The position numbers were made by a program, and so were the translations under genes. Positions 12,540 to 25,771 of a stretch of 64,000 nucleotides of DNA are shown piece by piece (position 1 is the first letter of the stretch; each line of letters begins with the position of its first letter). The DNA lies in contig OX359250.1 in NCBI GenBank assembly GCA_947179485.1, positions 32,746,654 through 32,810,653 of the forward strand. Direction: 5' to 3'. Under the pieces are notes generated by a model. That model searched no databases, was not told where the DNA came from, and saw only the letters and a program-made list of their open reading frames with translations. The DNA is from Allacma fusca (lineage: Eukaryota > Arthropoda > Collembola > Symphypleona > Sminthuridae).

Positions 12540-15396
12540 AAAACTGAAACTGCAAAACTGAAACTGCAAAACTAAAATTGCAGAACTGAAACAGCAGAAC
12601 TGAAAAAGCAAAACTGAAAAAGCAAAACTGAAAAAGCAATACTGAAAGTGCAAAACTGAAACTGCAAAACTGAAACTGCAAATCTGAAACTGCAAAACTG
12701 AAACTGCAAAACTGAAACTGCAAAACTGAAACTGCAAAATTGAATTGATATTTTAAAACTTCAAAAGTATAGTTGCAATTTTTAAACTGCAAAACTGAAA
12801 CTGCAAAACTGAAACTGCAAAACTGAAACTGCAAAACTGAAACTGCAAAACTGAAACTGCAAAACTGAAACTGCAAAACTGAAACTGCAAAACTGAAACT
12901 GCAAAACTGAAAGTGCGAAACTGTAACTGGAAAACTGAAACTGCAAAACTGAAACTGCAAAACTGAAACTGCAAAACTGAAACTGCAAAACTGAAACTGC
13001 AAAACTGAAACTGCAAAACTGAAACTGCAAAACTGAAACTGCAAAACTGAAACTGCAAAACTGAAACTGCAAAACTGAAACTGAAAAACTGAAACTGCAA
13101 AACTGAAACTGCAAAACTGAAACTGCAAAACTGAAACTGCAAAACTGAAACTGCAAAACTGAAACTGCAAAACTGAAACTGCAAAACTGAAACTGCAAAA
13201 CTGAAACTGCAAAACTGAAACTGCAAAACTGAAACTGCAAAATTGAATCGATATTTTAAAACTTCAAAAGTATAGTTGCAATTTTTAAACTGCAAAACTG
13301 AAACTGCAAAACTGAAACTGCAAAACTGAAACTGCAAAACTGAAACTGCAAAACTGAAACTGCAAAACTGAAACTGCAAAACTGAAACTGCAAAACTGAA
13401 ACTGCAAAACTGAAACTGCAAAACTGAAACTGCAAAACTGAAACTGCAAAACTGAAACTGCAAAACTGAAACTGCAAAACTGAAACTGCAAAACTGAAAC
13501 TGCAAAACTGAAACTGCAAAACTGAAACTGCAAAACTGAAACTGCAAAACTGAAACTGCAAAACTGAAACTGCAAAACTGAAAGTGCGAAACTGTAACTG
13601 GAAAACTGAAACTGCAAAACTGAAACTGCAAAACTGAAACTGCAAAACTGAAACTGCAAAACTGAAACTGCAAAACTGAAACTGCAAAACTGAAACTGCA
13701 AAACTGAAACTGCAAAACTGAAACTGAAAAACTGAAACTGCAAAACTGAAACTGCAAAACTGAAACTGCAAAACTGAAACTGCAAAACTGAAACTGCAAA
13801 ACTGAAACTGAAAAACTGAAACTGCAAAACTGAAACTGCAAAACTGAAACTGCAAAACTGAAACTGCAAAACTGAAACTGCAAAACTGAAACTGCAAAAC
13901 TGAAACTGCAAAACTGAAACTGCAAAACTGAAACTGCAAAACTGAAAGTGCAAAACTGTAACTGGAAAACTGAAACTGCAAAACTGAAACTGCAAAACTG
14001 AAACTGCAAAACTAAAATTGCAGAACTGAAACTGCAGAACTGAAAAAGCAAAACTGAAAAAGCAAAACTGAAAAAGCAATACTGAAAGTGCAAAACTGAA
14101 ACTGCAAAACTGAAACTGCAAAACTGAAACTGCAAAACTGAAACTGCAAAACTGAAACTGCAAAACTGAAACTGCAAAATTGAATCGATATTTTAAAACT
14201 TCAAAAGTATAGTTGCAATTTTTAAACTGTGAAACTGAAACTGCAAAACTGAAACTGCAAAACTGAAACTGCAAAACTGAAACTGCAAAACTGAAACTGC
14301 AAAACTGAAACTGCAAAACTGAAACTGCAAAACTGAAACTGCAATACTGAAACTGCAAAACTGAAACTGCAAAACTGAAACTGCAATACTGAAACTGCAA
14401 AACTGAAACTGCAAAACTGAAACTGCAAAACTGAAACTGCAATACTGAAACTGCAAAACTGAAACTGCAAAACTGAAACTGCAAAACTGAAACTGCAAAA
14501 CTGAAACTGCAAAACTGAAACTGCAAAACTGAAACTGCAAAACTGAAACTGCAAAACTGAAACTGCAAAACTGAAACTGCAAAACTGAAACTGCAAAACT
14601 GAAACTGCAAAACTGAAACTGCAAAACTGAAACTGCAAAACTGAAACTGCAAAACTGAAACTGCAAAACTGAAAGTGCGAAACTGTAACTGGAAAACTGA
14701 AACTGCAAAACTGAAACTGCAAAACTGAAACTGCAAAACTGAAACTGCAAAACTGAAACTGCAAAACTGAAACTGCAAAACTGAAACTGCAAAACTGAAA
14801 CTGCAAAACTGAAACTGCAAAACTGAAACTGCAAAACTGAAACTGCAAAACTGAAACTGCAAAACTGAAAGTGCAAAACTGTAACTGGAAAACTGAAACT
14901 GCAAAACTGAAACTGCAAAATTGAATTGATATTTTAAAACTTCAAAAGTATAGTTGCAATTTTTAAACTGCAAAACTGAAACTGCAAAACTGAAACTGCA
15001 AAACTGAAACTGCAAAACTGAAACTGGAAAACTAAAATTGCAGAACTGAAACTGCAGAACTGAAAAAGCAAAACTGAAAAAGCAATACTGAAAGTGCAAA
15101 ACTGAAACTGCAAAACTGAAACTGCAAAACTGAAACTGCAAAACTGAAACTGCAAAACTGAAACTGCAAAACTGAAACTGCAAAATTGAATTGATATTTT
15201 AAAACTTCAAAAGTATAGTTGCAATTTTTAAACTGCAAAACTGAAACTGCAAAACTGAAACTGCAAAACTGAAACTGCAAAACTGAAACTGCAAAACTGA
15301 AACTGCAAAACTGAAACTGCAAAACTGAAACTGCAAAACTGAAACTGCAAAACTGAAACTGCAAAACTGAAACTGCAAAACTGAAACTGCAAAATT

Positions 15397-15431
15397 GAAT
15401 TGATATTTTAAAACTGCAATTTTTAAACTGC
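15397..15431 (+). repeat. Second 35-bp element A copy
   Basis: This copy is identical in structure to the one at 12505 and lies 2892 bp to its right, inside the 2892-bp-offset duplication. The flanking intervals (209 and 237 bp) are the same in both places. Confidence 0.9.
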
Positions 15432-18400
15432 AAAACTGAAACTGCAAAACTGAAACTGCAAAACTAAAATTGCAGAACTGAAACAGCAGAACTGAAAAAG
15501 CAAAACTGAAAAAGCAAAACTGAAAAAGCAATACTGAAAGTGCAAAACTGAAACTGCAAAACTGAAACTGCAAATCTGAAACTGCAAAACTGAAACTGCA
15601 AAACTGAAACTGCAAAACTGAAACTGCAAAATTGAATTGATATTTTAAAACTTCAAAAGTATAGTTGCAATTTTTAAACTGCAAAACTGAAACTGCAAAA
15701 CTGAAACTGCAAAACTGAAACTGCAAAACTGAAACTGCAAAACTGAAACTGCAAAACTGAAACTGCAAAACTGAAACTGCAAAACTGAAACTGCAAAACT
15801 GAAAGTGCGAAACTGTAACTGGAAAACTGAAACTGCAAAACTGAAACTGAAAAACTGAAACTGCAAAACTGAAACTGCAAAACTGAAACTGCAAAACTGA
15901 AACTGCAAAACTGAAACTGCAAAACTGAAACTGCAAAACTGAAACTGCAAAACTGAAACTGCAAAACTGAAACTGAAAAACTGAAACTGCAAAACTGAAA
16001 CTGCAAAACTGAAACTGCAAAACTGAAACTGCAAAACTGAAACTGCAAAACTGAAACTGCAAAACTGAAACTGCAAAACTGAAACTGCAAAACTGAAACT
16101 GCAAAACTGAAACTGCAAAACTGAAACTGCAAAATTGAATCGATATTTTAAAACTTCAAAAGTATAGTTGCAATTTTTAAACTGCAAAACTGAAACTGCA
16201 AAACTGAAACTGCAAAACTGAAACTGCAAAACTGAAACTGCAAAACTGAAACTGCAAAACTGAAACTGCAAAACTGAAACTGCAAAACTGAAACTGCAAA
16301 ACTGAAACTGCAAAACTGAAACTGCAAAACTGAAACTGCAAAACTGAAACTGCAAAACTGAAACTGCAAAACTGAAACTGCAAAACTGAAACTGCAAAAC
16401 TGAAACTGCAAAACTGAAACTGCAAAATTGAATTGATATTTTAAAACTTCAAAAGTATAGTTGCAATTTTTAAACTGCAAAACTGAAACTGCAAAACTGA
16501 AACTGCAAAACTGAAACTGCAAAACTGAAACTGCAAAACTGAAACTGCAAAACTGAAACTGCAAAACTGAAACTGCAAAACTGAAACTGCAAAACTGAAA
16601 GTGCGAAACTGTAACTGGAAAACTGAAACTGCAAAACTGAAACTGAAAAACTGAAACTGCAAAACTGAAACTGCAAAACTGAAACTGCAAAACTGAAACT
16701 GCAAAACTGAAACTGCAAAACTGAAACTGCAAAACTGAAACTGCAAAACTGAAACTGCAAAACTGAAACTGAAAAACTGAAACTGCAAAACTGAAACTGC
16801 AAAACTGAAACTGCAAAACTGAAACTGCAAAACTGAAACTGCAAAACTGAAACTGCAAAACTGAAACTGCAAAACTGAAACTGCAAAACTGAAACTGCAA
16901 AACTGAAACTGCAAAACTGAAACTGCAAAATTGAATCGATATTTTAAAACTTCAAAAGTATAGTTGCAATTTTTAAACTGCAAAACTGAAACTGCAAAAC
17001 TGAAACTGCAAAACTGAAACTGCAAAACTGAAACTGCAAAACTGAAACTGCAAAACTGAAACTGCAAAACTGAAACTGCAAAACTGAAACTGCAAAACTG
17101 AAACTGCAAAACTGAAACTGCAAAACTGAAACTGCAAAACTGAAACTGCAAAACTGAAACTGCAAAACTGAAACTGCAAAACTGAAACTGCAAAACTGAA
17201 ACTGCAAAACTGAAACTGCAAAACTGAAACTGCAAAACTGAAACTGCAAAACTGAAACTGCAAAACTGAAACTGCAAAACTGAAAGTGCGAAACTGTAAC
17301 TGGAAAACTGAAACTGCAAAACTGAAACTGCAAAACTGAAACTGCAAAACTGAAACTGCAAAACTGAAACTGCAAAACTGAAACTGCAAAACTGAAACTG
17401 CAAAACTGAAACTGCAAAACTGAAACTGCAAAACTGAAACTGAAAAACTGAAACTGCAAAACTGAAACTGCAAACCTGAAACTGCAAAACTGAAACTGCA
17501 AAACTGAAACTGCAAAACTGAAACTGAAAAACTGAAACTGCAAAACTGAAACTGCAAAACTGAAACTGCAAAACTGAAACTGCAAAACTGAAACTGCAAA
17601 ACTGAAACTGCAAAACTGAAACTGCAAAACTGAAACTGCAAAACTGAAACTGCAAAACTGAAAGTGCAAAACTGTAACTGGAAAACTGAAACTGCAAAAC
17701 TGAAACTGCAAAATTGAATTGATATTTTAAAACTTCAAAAGTATAGTTGCAATTTTTAAACTGCAAAACTGAAACTGCAAAACTGAAACTGCAAAACTGA
17801 AACTGCAAAACTGAAACTGGAAAACTAAAATTGCAGAACTGAAACTGCAGAACTGAAAAAGCAAAACTGAAAAAGCAAAACTGAAAAAGCAATACTGAAA
17901 GTGCAAAACTGAAACTGCAAAACTGAAACTGCAAAACTGAAACTGCAAAACTGAAACTGCAAAATTGAATTGATATTTTAAAACTTCAAAAGTATAGTTG
18001 CAATTTTTAAACTGCAAAACTGAAACTGCAAAACTGAAACTGCAAAACTGAAACTGCAAAACTGAAACTGCAAAACTGAAACTGCAAAACTGAAACTGCA
18101 AAACTGAAACTGCAAAACTGAAACTGCAAAACTGAAACTGCAAAACTGAAACTGCAAAACTGAAACTGCAAAATTGAATTGATATTTTAAAACTTCAAAA
18201 GTATAGTTGCAATTTTTAAACTGCAAAACTGAAACTGCAAAACTAAAATTGCAGAACTGAAACTGCAGAACTGAAAAAGCAAAACTGAAAAAGCAAAACT
18301 GAAAAAGCAATACTGAAAGTGCAAAACTGAAACTGCAAAACTGAAACTGCAAATCTGAAACTGCAAAACTGAAACTGCAAAACTGAAACTGCAAAACTGA

Positions 18401-21400
18401 AACTGCAAAATTGAATTGATATTTTAAAACTTCAAAAGTATAGTTGCAATTTTTAAACTGCAAAACTGAAACTGCAAAACTGAAACTGCAAAACTGAAAC
18501 TGCAAAACTGAAACTGCAAAACTGAAACTGCAAAACTGAAACTGCAAAACTGAAACTGCAAAACTGAAACTGCAAAACTGAAACTGCAAAACTGAAACTG
18601 CAAAACTGAAACTGCAAAACTGAAAGTGCGAAACTGTAACTGGAAAACTGAAACTGCAAAACTGAAACTGCAAAACTGAAACTGCAAAACTGAAACTGCA
18701 AAACTGAAACTGCAAAACTGAAACTGCAAAACTGAAACTGCAAAACTGAAACTGCAAAACTGAAACTGCAAAACTGAAACTGCAAAACTGAAACTGCAAA
18801 ACTGAAACTGAAAAACTGAAACTGCAAAACTGAAACTGCAAAACTGAAACTGCAAAACTGAAACTGCAAAACTGAAACTGAAAAACTGAAACTGCAAAAC
18901 TGAAACTGCAAAACTGAAACTGCAAAACTGAAACTGCAAAACTGAAAGTGCAAAACTGTAACTGGAAAACTGAAACTGCAAAACTGAAACTGCAAAATTG
19001 AATTGATATTTTAAAACTTCAAAAGTATAGTTGCAATTTTTAAACTGCAAAACTGAAACTGCAAAACTGAAACTGCAAAACTGAAACTGCAAAACTGAAA
19101 CTGCAAAACTGAAACTGCAAAACTGAAACTGCAAAACTGAAACTGCAAAACTGAAACTGCAAAACTGAAACTGCAAAACTGAAAGTGCGAAACTGTAACT
19201 GGAAAACTGAAACTGCAAAACTGAAACTGCAAAACTGAAACTGCAAAACTGAAACTGCAAAACTGAAACTGCAAAACTGAAACTGCAAAACTGAAACTGC
19301 AAAACTGAAACTGCAAAACTGAAACTGCAAAACTGAAACTGCAAAACTGAAACTGCAAAACTGAAACTGCAAAACTGAAACTGAAAAACTGAAACTGCAA
19401 AACTGAAACTGCAAAACTGAAACTGCAAAACTGAAACTGCAAAACTGAAACTGAAAAACTGAAACTGCAAAACTGAAACTGCAAAACTGAAACTGCAAAA
19501 CTGAAACTGCAAAACTGAAAGTGCAAAACTGTAACTGGAAAACTGAAACTGCAAAACTGAAACTGCAAAATTGAATTGATATTTTAAAACTTCAAAAGTA
19601 TAGTTGCAATTTTTAAACTGCAAAACTGAAACTGCAAAACTGAAACTGCAAAACTGAAACTGCAAAACTGAAACTGCAAAACTAAAATTGCAGAACTGAA
19701 ACTGCAGAACTGAAAAAGCAAAACTGAAAAAGCAAAACTGAAAAAGCAATACTGAAAGTGCAAAACTGAAACTGCAAAACTGAAACTGCAAAACTGAAAC
19801 TGCAAAACTGAAACTGCAAAACTAAAACTGCAAAATTGAAACGATATTTTAAAACTTCAAAAGTATAGTTGCAATTTTTAAACTGCAAAACTGAAACTGC
19901 AAAACTGAAACTGCAAAACTGAAACTGCAAAACTGAAACTGCAAAACTGAAACTGCAAAACTGAAACTGCAAAACTGAAACTGCAAAACTGAAACTGCAA
20001 AACTGAAACTGCAATACTGAAACTGCAAAACTGAAACTGCAAAACTGAAACTGCAAAACTGAAACTGCAAAACTGAAACTGCAAAACTGAAACTGCAAAA
20101 CTGAAACTGCAAAACTGAAACTGCAAAACTGAAACTGCAAAACTGAAACTGCAAAACTGAAACTGAAACTGCAAAACTGAAACTGCAAAACTGAAACTGC
20201 AAAACTGAAACAGCAAAACTGAAACTGCAAAACTGAAACTGCAAAACTGAAACTGCAAAACTGAAACTGCAAAACTGAAACTGCAAAACTGAAACTGCAA
20301 AACTGAAACTGCAAAACTGAAACTGCAAAACTGAAAGTGCGAAACTGTAACTGGAAAACTGAAACTGCAAAACTGAAACTGCAAAACTGAAACTGCAAAA
20401 CTGAAACTGCAAAACTGAAACTGCAAAACTGAAACTGCAAAACTGAAACTGCAAAACTGAAACTGCAAAACTGAAACTGCAAAACTGAAACTGCAAAACT
20501 GAAACTGCAAAACTGAAACTGCAAAACTGAAACTGAAAAACTGAAACTGCAAAACTGAAACTGCAAAACTGAAACTGCAAAACTGAAACTCTAAAACTGA
20601 AACAGCAAAACTGAAACTGCAAAACTGAAACTGCAAAACTGAAACTGCAAAACTGAAACTGCAAAACTGTAACTGGAAAACTGAAACTGCAAAACTGAAA
20701 CTGCAAAATTGAATTGATATTTTAAAACTTCAAAAGTATAGTTGCAATTTTTAAACTGCAAAACTGAAACTGCAAAACTGAAACTGCAAAACTGAAACTG
20801 CAAAACTGAAACTGCAAAACTAAAATTGCAGAACTGAAACTGCAGAACTGAAAAAGCAAAACTGAAAAAGCAAAACTGAAAAAGCAATACTGAAAGTGCA
20901 AAACTGAAACTGCAAAACTGAAACTGCAAAACTGAAACTGCAAAACTGAAACTGCAAAACTGAAACTGCAAAACTGAAACTGCAAAACTGAAACTGCAAA
21001 ACTGAAACTGCAAAACTGAAACTGCAAAACTGAAACTGCAAAACTGAAACTGAAAAACTGAAACTGCAAAACTGAAACTGCAAAACTGAAACTGCAAAAC
21101 TGAAACTGCAAAACTGAAACTCTAAAACTGAAACAGCAAAACTGAAACTGCAAAACTGAAACTGCAAAACTGAAACTGCAAAACTGAAACTGCAAAACTG
21201 TAACTGGAAAACTGAAACTGCAAAACTGAAACTGCAAAATTGAATTGATATTTTAAAACTTCAAAAGTATAGTTGCAATTTTTAAACTGCAAAACTGAAA
21301 CTGCAAAACTGAAACTGCAAAACTGAAACTGCAAAACTGAAACTGCAAAACTGAAACTGCAAAACTGAAACTGCAAAACTGAAACTGCAAAACTGAAACT

Positions 21401-24050
21401 GCAAAACTGAAACTGCAAAACTGAAACTGCAAAACTGAAAGTGCGAAACTGTAACTGGAAAACTGAAACTGCAAAACTGAAACTGCAAAACTGAAACTGC
21501 AAAACTGAAACTGCAAAACTGAAACTGCAAAACTGAAACTGCAAAACTGAAACTGCAAAACTGAAACTGCAAAACTGAAACTGCAAAACTGAAACTGCAA
21601 AACTGAAACTGCAAAACTGAAACTGCAAAACTGAAACTGCAAAACTGAAACTGCAAAACTGAAACTGCAAAACTGAAACTGCAAAACTGAAACTGCAAAA
21701 CTGAAACTGCAAAACTGAAACTGAAAAACTGAAACTGCAAAACTGAAACTGCAAAACTGAAACTGCAAAACTGAAACTGCAAAACTGAAACTGCAAAACT
21801 GAAACTGCAAAACTGAAACTGCAAAACTGAAACTGCAAAACTGAAACTGCAAAACTGAAACTGCAAAACTGAAACTGCAAAACTGAAACTGCAAAACTGA
21901 AACTGCAAAACTGAAACTGCAAAACTGAAAGTGCAAAACTGTAACTTGAAAACTGAAACTGCAAAACTGAAACTGCAAAATTGAATTGATATTTTAAAAC
22001 TTCAAAAGTATAGTTGCAATTTTTAAACTGCAAAACTGAAACTGCAAAACTGAAACTGCAAAACTGAAACTGCAAAACTGAAACTGCAAAACTGAAACTG
22101 CAAAACTGAAACTGCAAAATTGAATCGATATTTTAAAACTTCAAAAGTATAGTTGCAATTTTTAAACTGCAAAACTGAAACTGCAAAACTGAAACTGCAA
22201 AACTGAAACTGCAAAACTGAAACTGCAAAACTGAAACTGCAAAACTGAAACTGCAAAACTGAAACTGCAAAACTGAAACTGCAAAACTGAAACTGCAAAA
22301 CTGAAACTGCAAAACTGAAACTGCAATACTGAAACTGCAAAACTGAAACTGCAAAACTGAAACTGCAAAACTGAAACTGCAAAACTGAAACTGCAAAACT
22401 GAAACTGCAAAACTGAAACTGCAAAACTGAAACTGCAAAACTGAAACTGCAAAACTGAAACTGCAAAACTGAAACTGCAAAACTGAAACTGAAACTGCAA
22501 AACTGAAACTGCAAAACTGAAACTGCAAAACTGAAACTGCAAAACTGAAACAGCAAAACTGAAACTGCAAAACTGAAACTGCAAAACTGAAACTGCAAAA
22601 CTGAAACTGCAAAACTGAAACTGCAAAACTGAAACTGCAAAACTGAAACTGCAAAACTGAAAGTGCGAAACTGTAACTGGAAAACTGAAACTGCAAAACT
22701 GAAACTGCAAAACTGAAACTGCAAAACTGAAACTGCAAAACTGAAACTGCAAAACTGAAACTGCAAAACTGAAACTGCAAAACTGAAACTGCAAAACTGA
22801 AACTGCAAAACTGAAACTGCAAAACTGAAACTGCAAAACTGAAACTGCAAAACTGAAACTGAAAAACTGAAACTGCAAAACTGAAACTGCAAAACTGAAA
22901 CTGCAAAACTGAAACTGCAAAACTGAAACTGCAAAACTGAAACTCTAAAACTGAAACAGCAAAACTGAAACTGCAAAACTGAAACTGCAAAACTGAAACT
23001 GCAAAACTGAAACTGCAAAACTGTAACTGGAAAACTGAAACTGCAAAACTGAAACTGCAAAATTGAATTGATATTTTAAAACTTCAAAAGTATAGTTGCA
23101 ATTTTTAAACTGCAAAACTGAAACTGCAAAACTGAAACTGCAAAACTGAAACTGCAAAACTGAAACTGCAAAACTAAAATTGCAGAACTGAAACTGCAGA
23201 ACTGAAAAAGCAAAACTGAAAAAGCAAAACTGAAAAAGCAATACTGAAAGTGCAAAACTGAAACTGCAAAACTGAAACTGCAAAACTGAAACTGCAAAAC
23301 TGAAACTGCAAAACTGAAACTGCAAAACTGAAACTGCAAAACTGAAACTGCAAAACTGAAACTGCAAAACTGAAACTGCAAAACTGAAACTGCAAAACTG
23401 AAACTGCAAAACTGAAACTGCAAAATTGAAACTGCAAAACTGAAAGTGCAAAACTGAAACTGCAAAACTGAAAGTGAAAAACTGTAACTGGAAAACTGAA
23501 ACTGCAAAATTGAATTAATATTTTAGAACTTCAAAAGTATAGTTGCAATTTTTAAACTGCAAAACTGAAACTGCAAAACTGAAACTGAAAAACTGAAACT
23601 GCAAAACTGAAACTGCAAAACTGAAACTGCAAAACTGAAACTGCAAAACTGAAACTGCAAAACTGAAATTGCAAAACTGAAACTGCAAAACTGAAACTGC
23701 AAAACTGAAACTGCAAAACTGAAACTGCAAAACTGAAACTGCAAAACTGAAACTGCAAAACTGAAACTGCAAAACTGAAACTGCAAAACTGAAACTGCAA
23801 AACTGAAACTGCAAAACTGAAACTGCAAAACTGAAACTGCAAAACTGAAACTGCAAAACTGAAACTGCAAAACTGAAACTGCAAAACTGAAACTGCTATA
23901 CTGAAACTGCAAAACTGAAACTGCAAAACTGAAACTGCAAAACTGAAACTGCTATACTGAAACTGCAAAACTGAAACTGAAACTGCAAAACTGAAACTGC
24001 AAAACTGAAACTGCAAAACTGAAACTGCAAAACTGGAACTGCAAAACTGA

Positions 24051-24312
24051 AACTGCAAACCTGAAACTGCAAAAATGAAACTGCAGAACCCAAAAAGAAA
24101 AACTAAAACTGCAAAACTGTAACTGGAAAACTAAAACTGCAAAACTGAAATTGAAAAACTGTAACTGGAAAACTGCAACTACAAAACTGAAACTGCAAAA
24201 CTGAAACTTCAAAATTGAAACTGCAAAAGTAAAACTACAAAATTGAAACTGCAAAACTGAAACTGAAAACTGTAACTGGAAAACTAAAACTGAAACTGCA
24301 AAACTGCAAAAC
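24051..24312 (+). repeat. Block F, copy 1 (about 260-bp diverged segment)
   Basis: The marker order is gcaaacctg, caaaaatgaaac, ctgcagaaccc (24081-24091), aaaaagaaaaac, gtaactgg, gaaattgaaaaac, gcaactacaaaac, gaaacttcaaaattg, caaaagtaaaactac, gaaaactgtaactgg, and a doubled 8-bp half (gcaaaactgcaaaactg). One A is missing (ctgaaaactg), which predicts the phase shift seen to the next element A. Confidence 0.88.
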
Positions 24313-25509
24313 TGAAACTGCAAAACTAAAACTGCAAAACTGAAACTGCAAAACTGGAACTGCAAAATTGAATTGATATTTTAAAACTTCAAAAGTATAG
24401 TTGCAATTTTTAAACTGCAAAACTGAAACTGCAAAACTGAAACTGCAAAACTGAAACTGCAAAACTGAAACTGCAAAACTGAAACTGCAAAACTGAAACT
24501 GCAAAACTGAAACTGCAAAACTGAAACTGCAAAACTGAAACTGCAAAACTGAAACTGCAAAACTGAAACTGCAAAACTGAAACTGCAAAACTGAAACTGC
24601 AAAACTGAAACTGCAAAACTGAAACTGCAAAACTGAAACTGCAAAACTGAAACTGCAAAACTGAAACTGCAGAACTGAAAAAGCAAAACTGAAAAAGCAA
24701 AACTGAAAAAGCAATACTGAAAGTGCAAAACTGAAACTGCAAAACTGAAACTGCAAAACTGAAACTGCAAAACTGAAACTGCAAAACTGAAACTGCAAAA
24801 CTGAAACTGCAAAACTGAAACTGCAAAACTGAAACTGCAAAACTGAAACTGCAAAACTGAAACTGCAAAACTGAAACTGCAAAACTGAAACTGCAAAACT
24901 GAAACTGCAAAATTGAAACTGCAAAACTGAAAGTGCAAAACTGAAACTGCAAAACTGAAAGTGAAAAACTGTAACTGGAAAACTGAAACTGCAAAATTGA
25001 ATTAATATTTTAGAACTTCAAAAGTATAGTTGCAATTTTTAAACTGCAAAACTGAAACTGCAAAACTGAAACTGAAAAACTGAAACTGCAAAACTGAAAC
25101 TGCAAAACTGAAACTGCAAAACTGAAACTGCAAAACTGAAACTGCAAAACTGAAATTGCAAAACTGAAACTGCAAAACTGAAACTGCAAAACTGAAACTG
25201 CAAAACTGAAACTGCAAAACTGAAACTGCAAAACTGAAACTGCAAAACTGAAACTGCAAAACTGAAACTGCAAAACTGAAACTGCAAAACTGAAACTGCA
25301 AAACTGAAACTGCAAAACTGAAACTGCAAAACTGAAACTGCAAAACTGAAACTGCTATACTGAAACTGCAAAACTGAAACTGCAAAACTGAAACTGCAAA
25401 ACTGAAACTGCTATACTGAAACTGCAAAACTGAAACTGAAACTGCAAAACTGAAACTGCAAAACTGAAACTGCAAAACTGAAACTGCAAAACTGGAACTG
25501 CAAAACTGA

Positions 25510-25771
25510 AACTGCAAACCTGAAACTGCAAAAATGAAACTGCAGAACCCAAAAAGAAAAACTAAAACTGCAAAACTGTAACTGGAAAACTAAAACTGCA
25601 AAACTGAAATTGAAAAACTGTAACTGGAAAACTGCAACTACAAAACTGAAACTGCAAAACTGAAACTTCAAAATTGAAACTGCAAAAGTAAAACTACAAA
25701 ATTGAAACTGCAAAACTGAAACTGAAAACTGTAACTGGAAAACTAAAACTGAAACTGCAAAACTGCAAAAC
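25510..25771 (+). repeat. Block F, copy 2
   Basis: Same marker order with ctgcagaaccc at 25540-25550, offset 1459 bp from copy 1. Both lie in the tandem 1.46-1.49 kb higher-order repeat that starts at the tattttAGaac elements 23512 and 24999. Confidence 0.88.

Larger units (their letters stand above)
11350..16185 (+). repeat. Duplication with 2892-bp offset (about 11350-13293 and 14242-16185)
   Basis: The offset holds for gcaatactg markers (T at 11453/14345 and 11495/14387), block C (11785/14677) and elements A at 12031, 12296, 12505 (35-bp form), 12742 and 13245 against 14923, 15188, 15397, 15634 and 16137. The copies differ at single sites, e.g. ctgcaaaac against ctgaaaaac near 15850. The 13.3-14.2 kb segment between them is not part of the match. 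Confidence 0.9.
7015..23113 (+). repeat. Element A, zone II group (35 copies)
   Basis: Copies begin at 7015, 7630, 7909, 9448, 9699, 10104, 10327, 10578, 10983, 11262, 12031, 12296, 12505, 12742, 13245, 14182, 14923, 15188, 15397, 15634, 16137, 16430, 16933, 17716, 17967, 18176, 18413, 19000, 19573, 19838, 20711, 21242, 21983, 22122 and 23065. ATCGAT replaces ATTGAT at 11262, 13245, 14182, 16137, 16933 and 22122; 19838 has GAAACGAT. 7015 has gttgaaa and 7909 has gtaaagt. Spacing is 14n+13 in all but two intervals (873 and 943 bp), and each of those contains one visible 6-bp half-unit slip. Confidence 0.93.
6951..23511 (+). repeat. Zone II: homogeneous part of the array
   Basis: Long stretches are pure consensus units, for example 26-35 successive identical units between markers near 9.75-10.05 kb and 10.63-10.92 kb. 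Element A occurs 35 times and is now preceded by aaaattgaattg. Six copies carry ATCGAT instead of ATTGAT. Block B (AAAAAGC repeats), block C (GTGCGAAACTGTAACTGG) and single-base markers such as gcaatactg define nested higher-order copies. No gene is seen. Confidence 0.85.
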
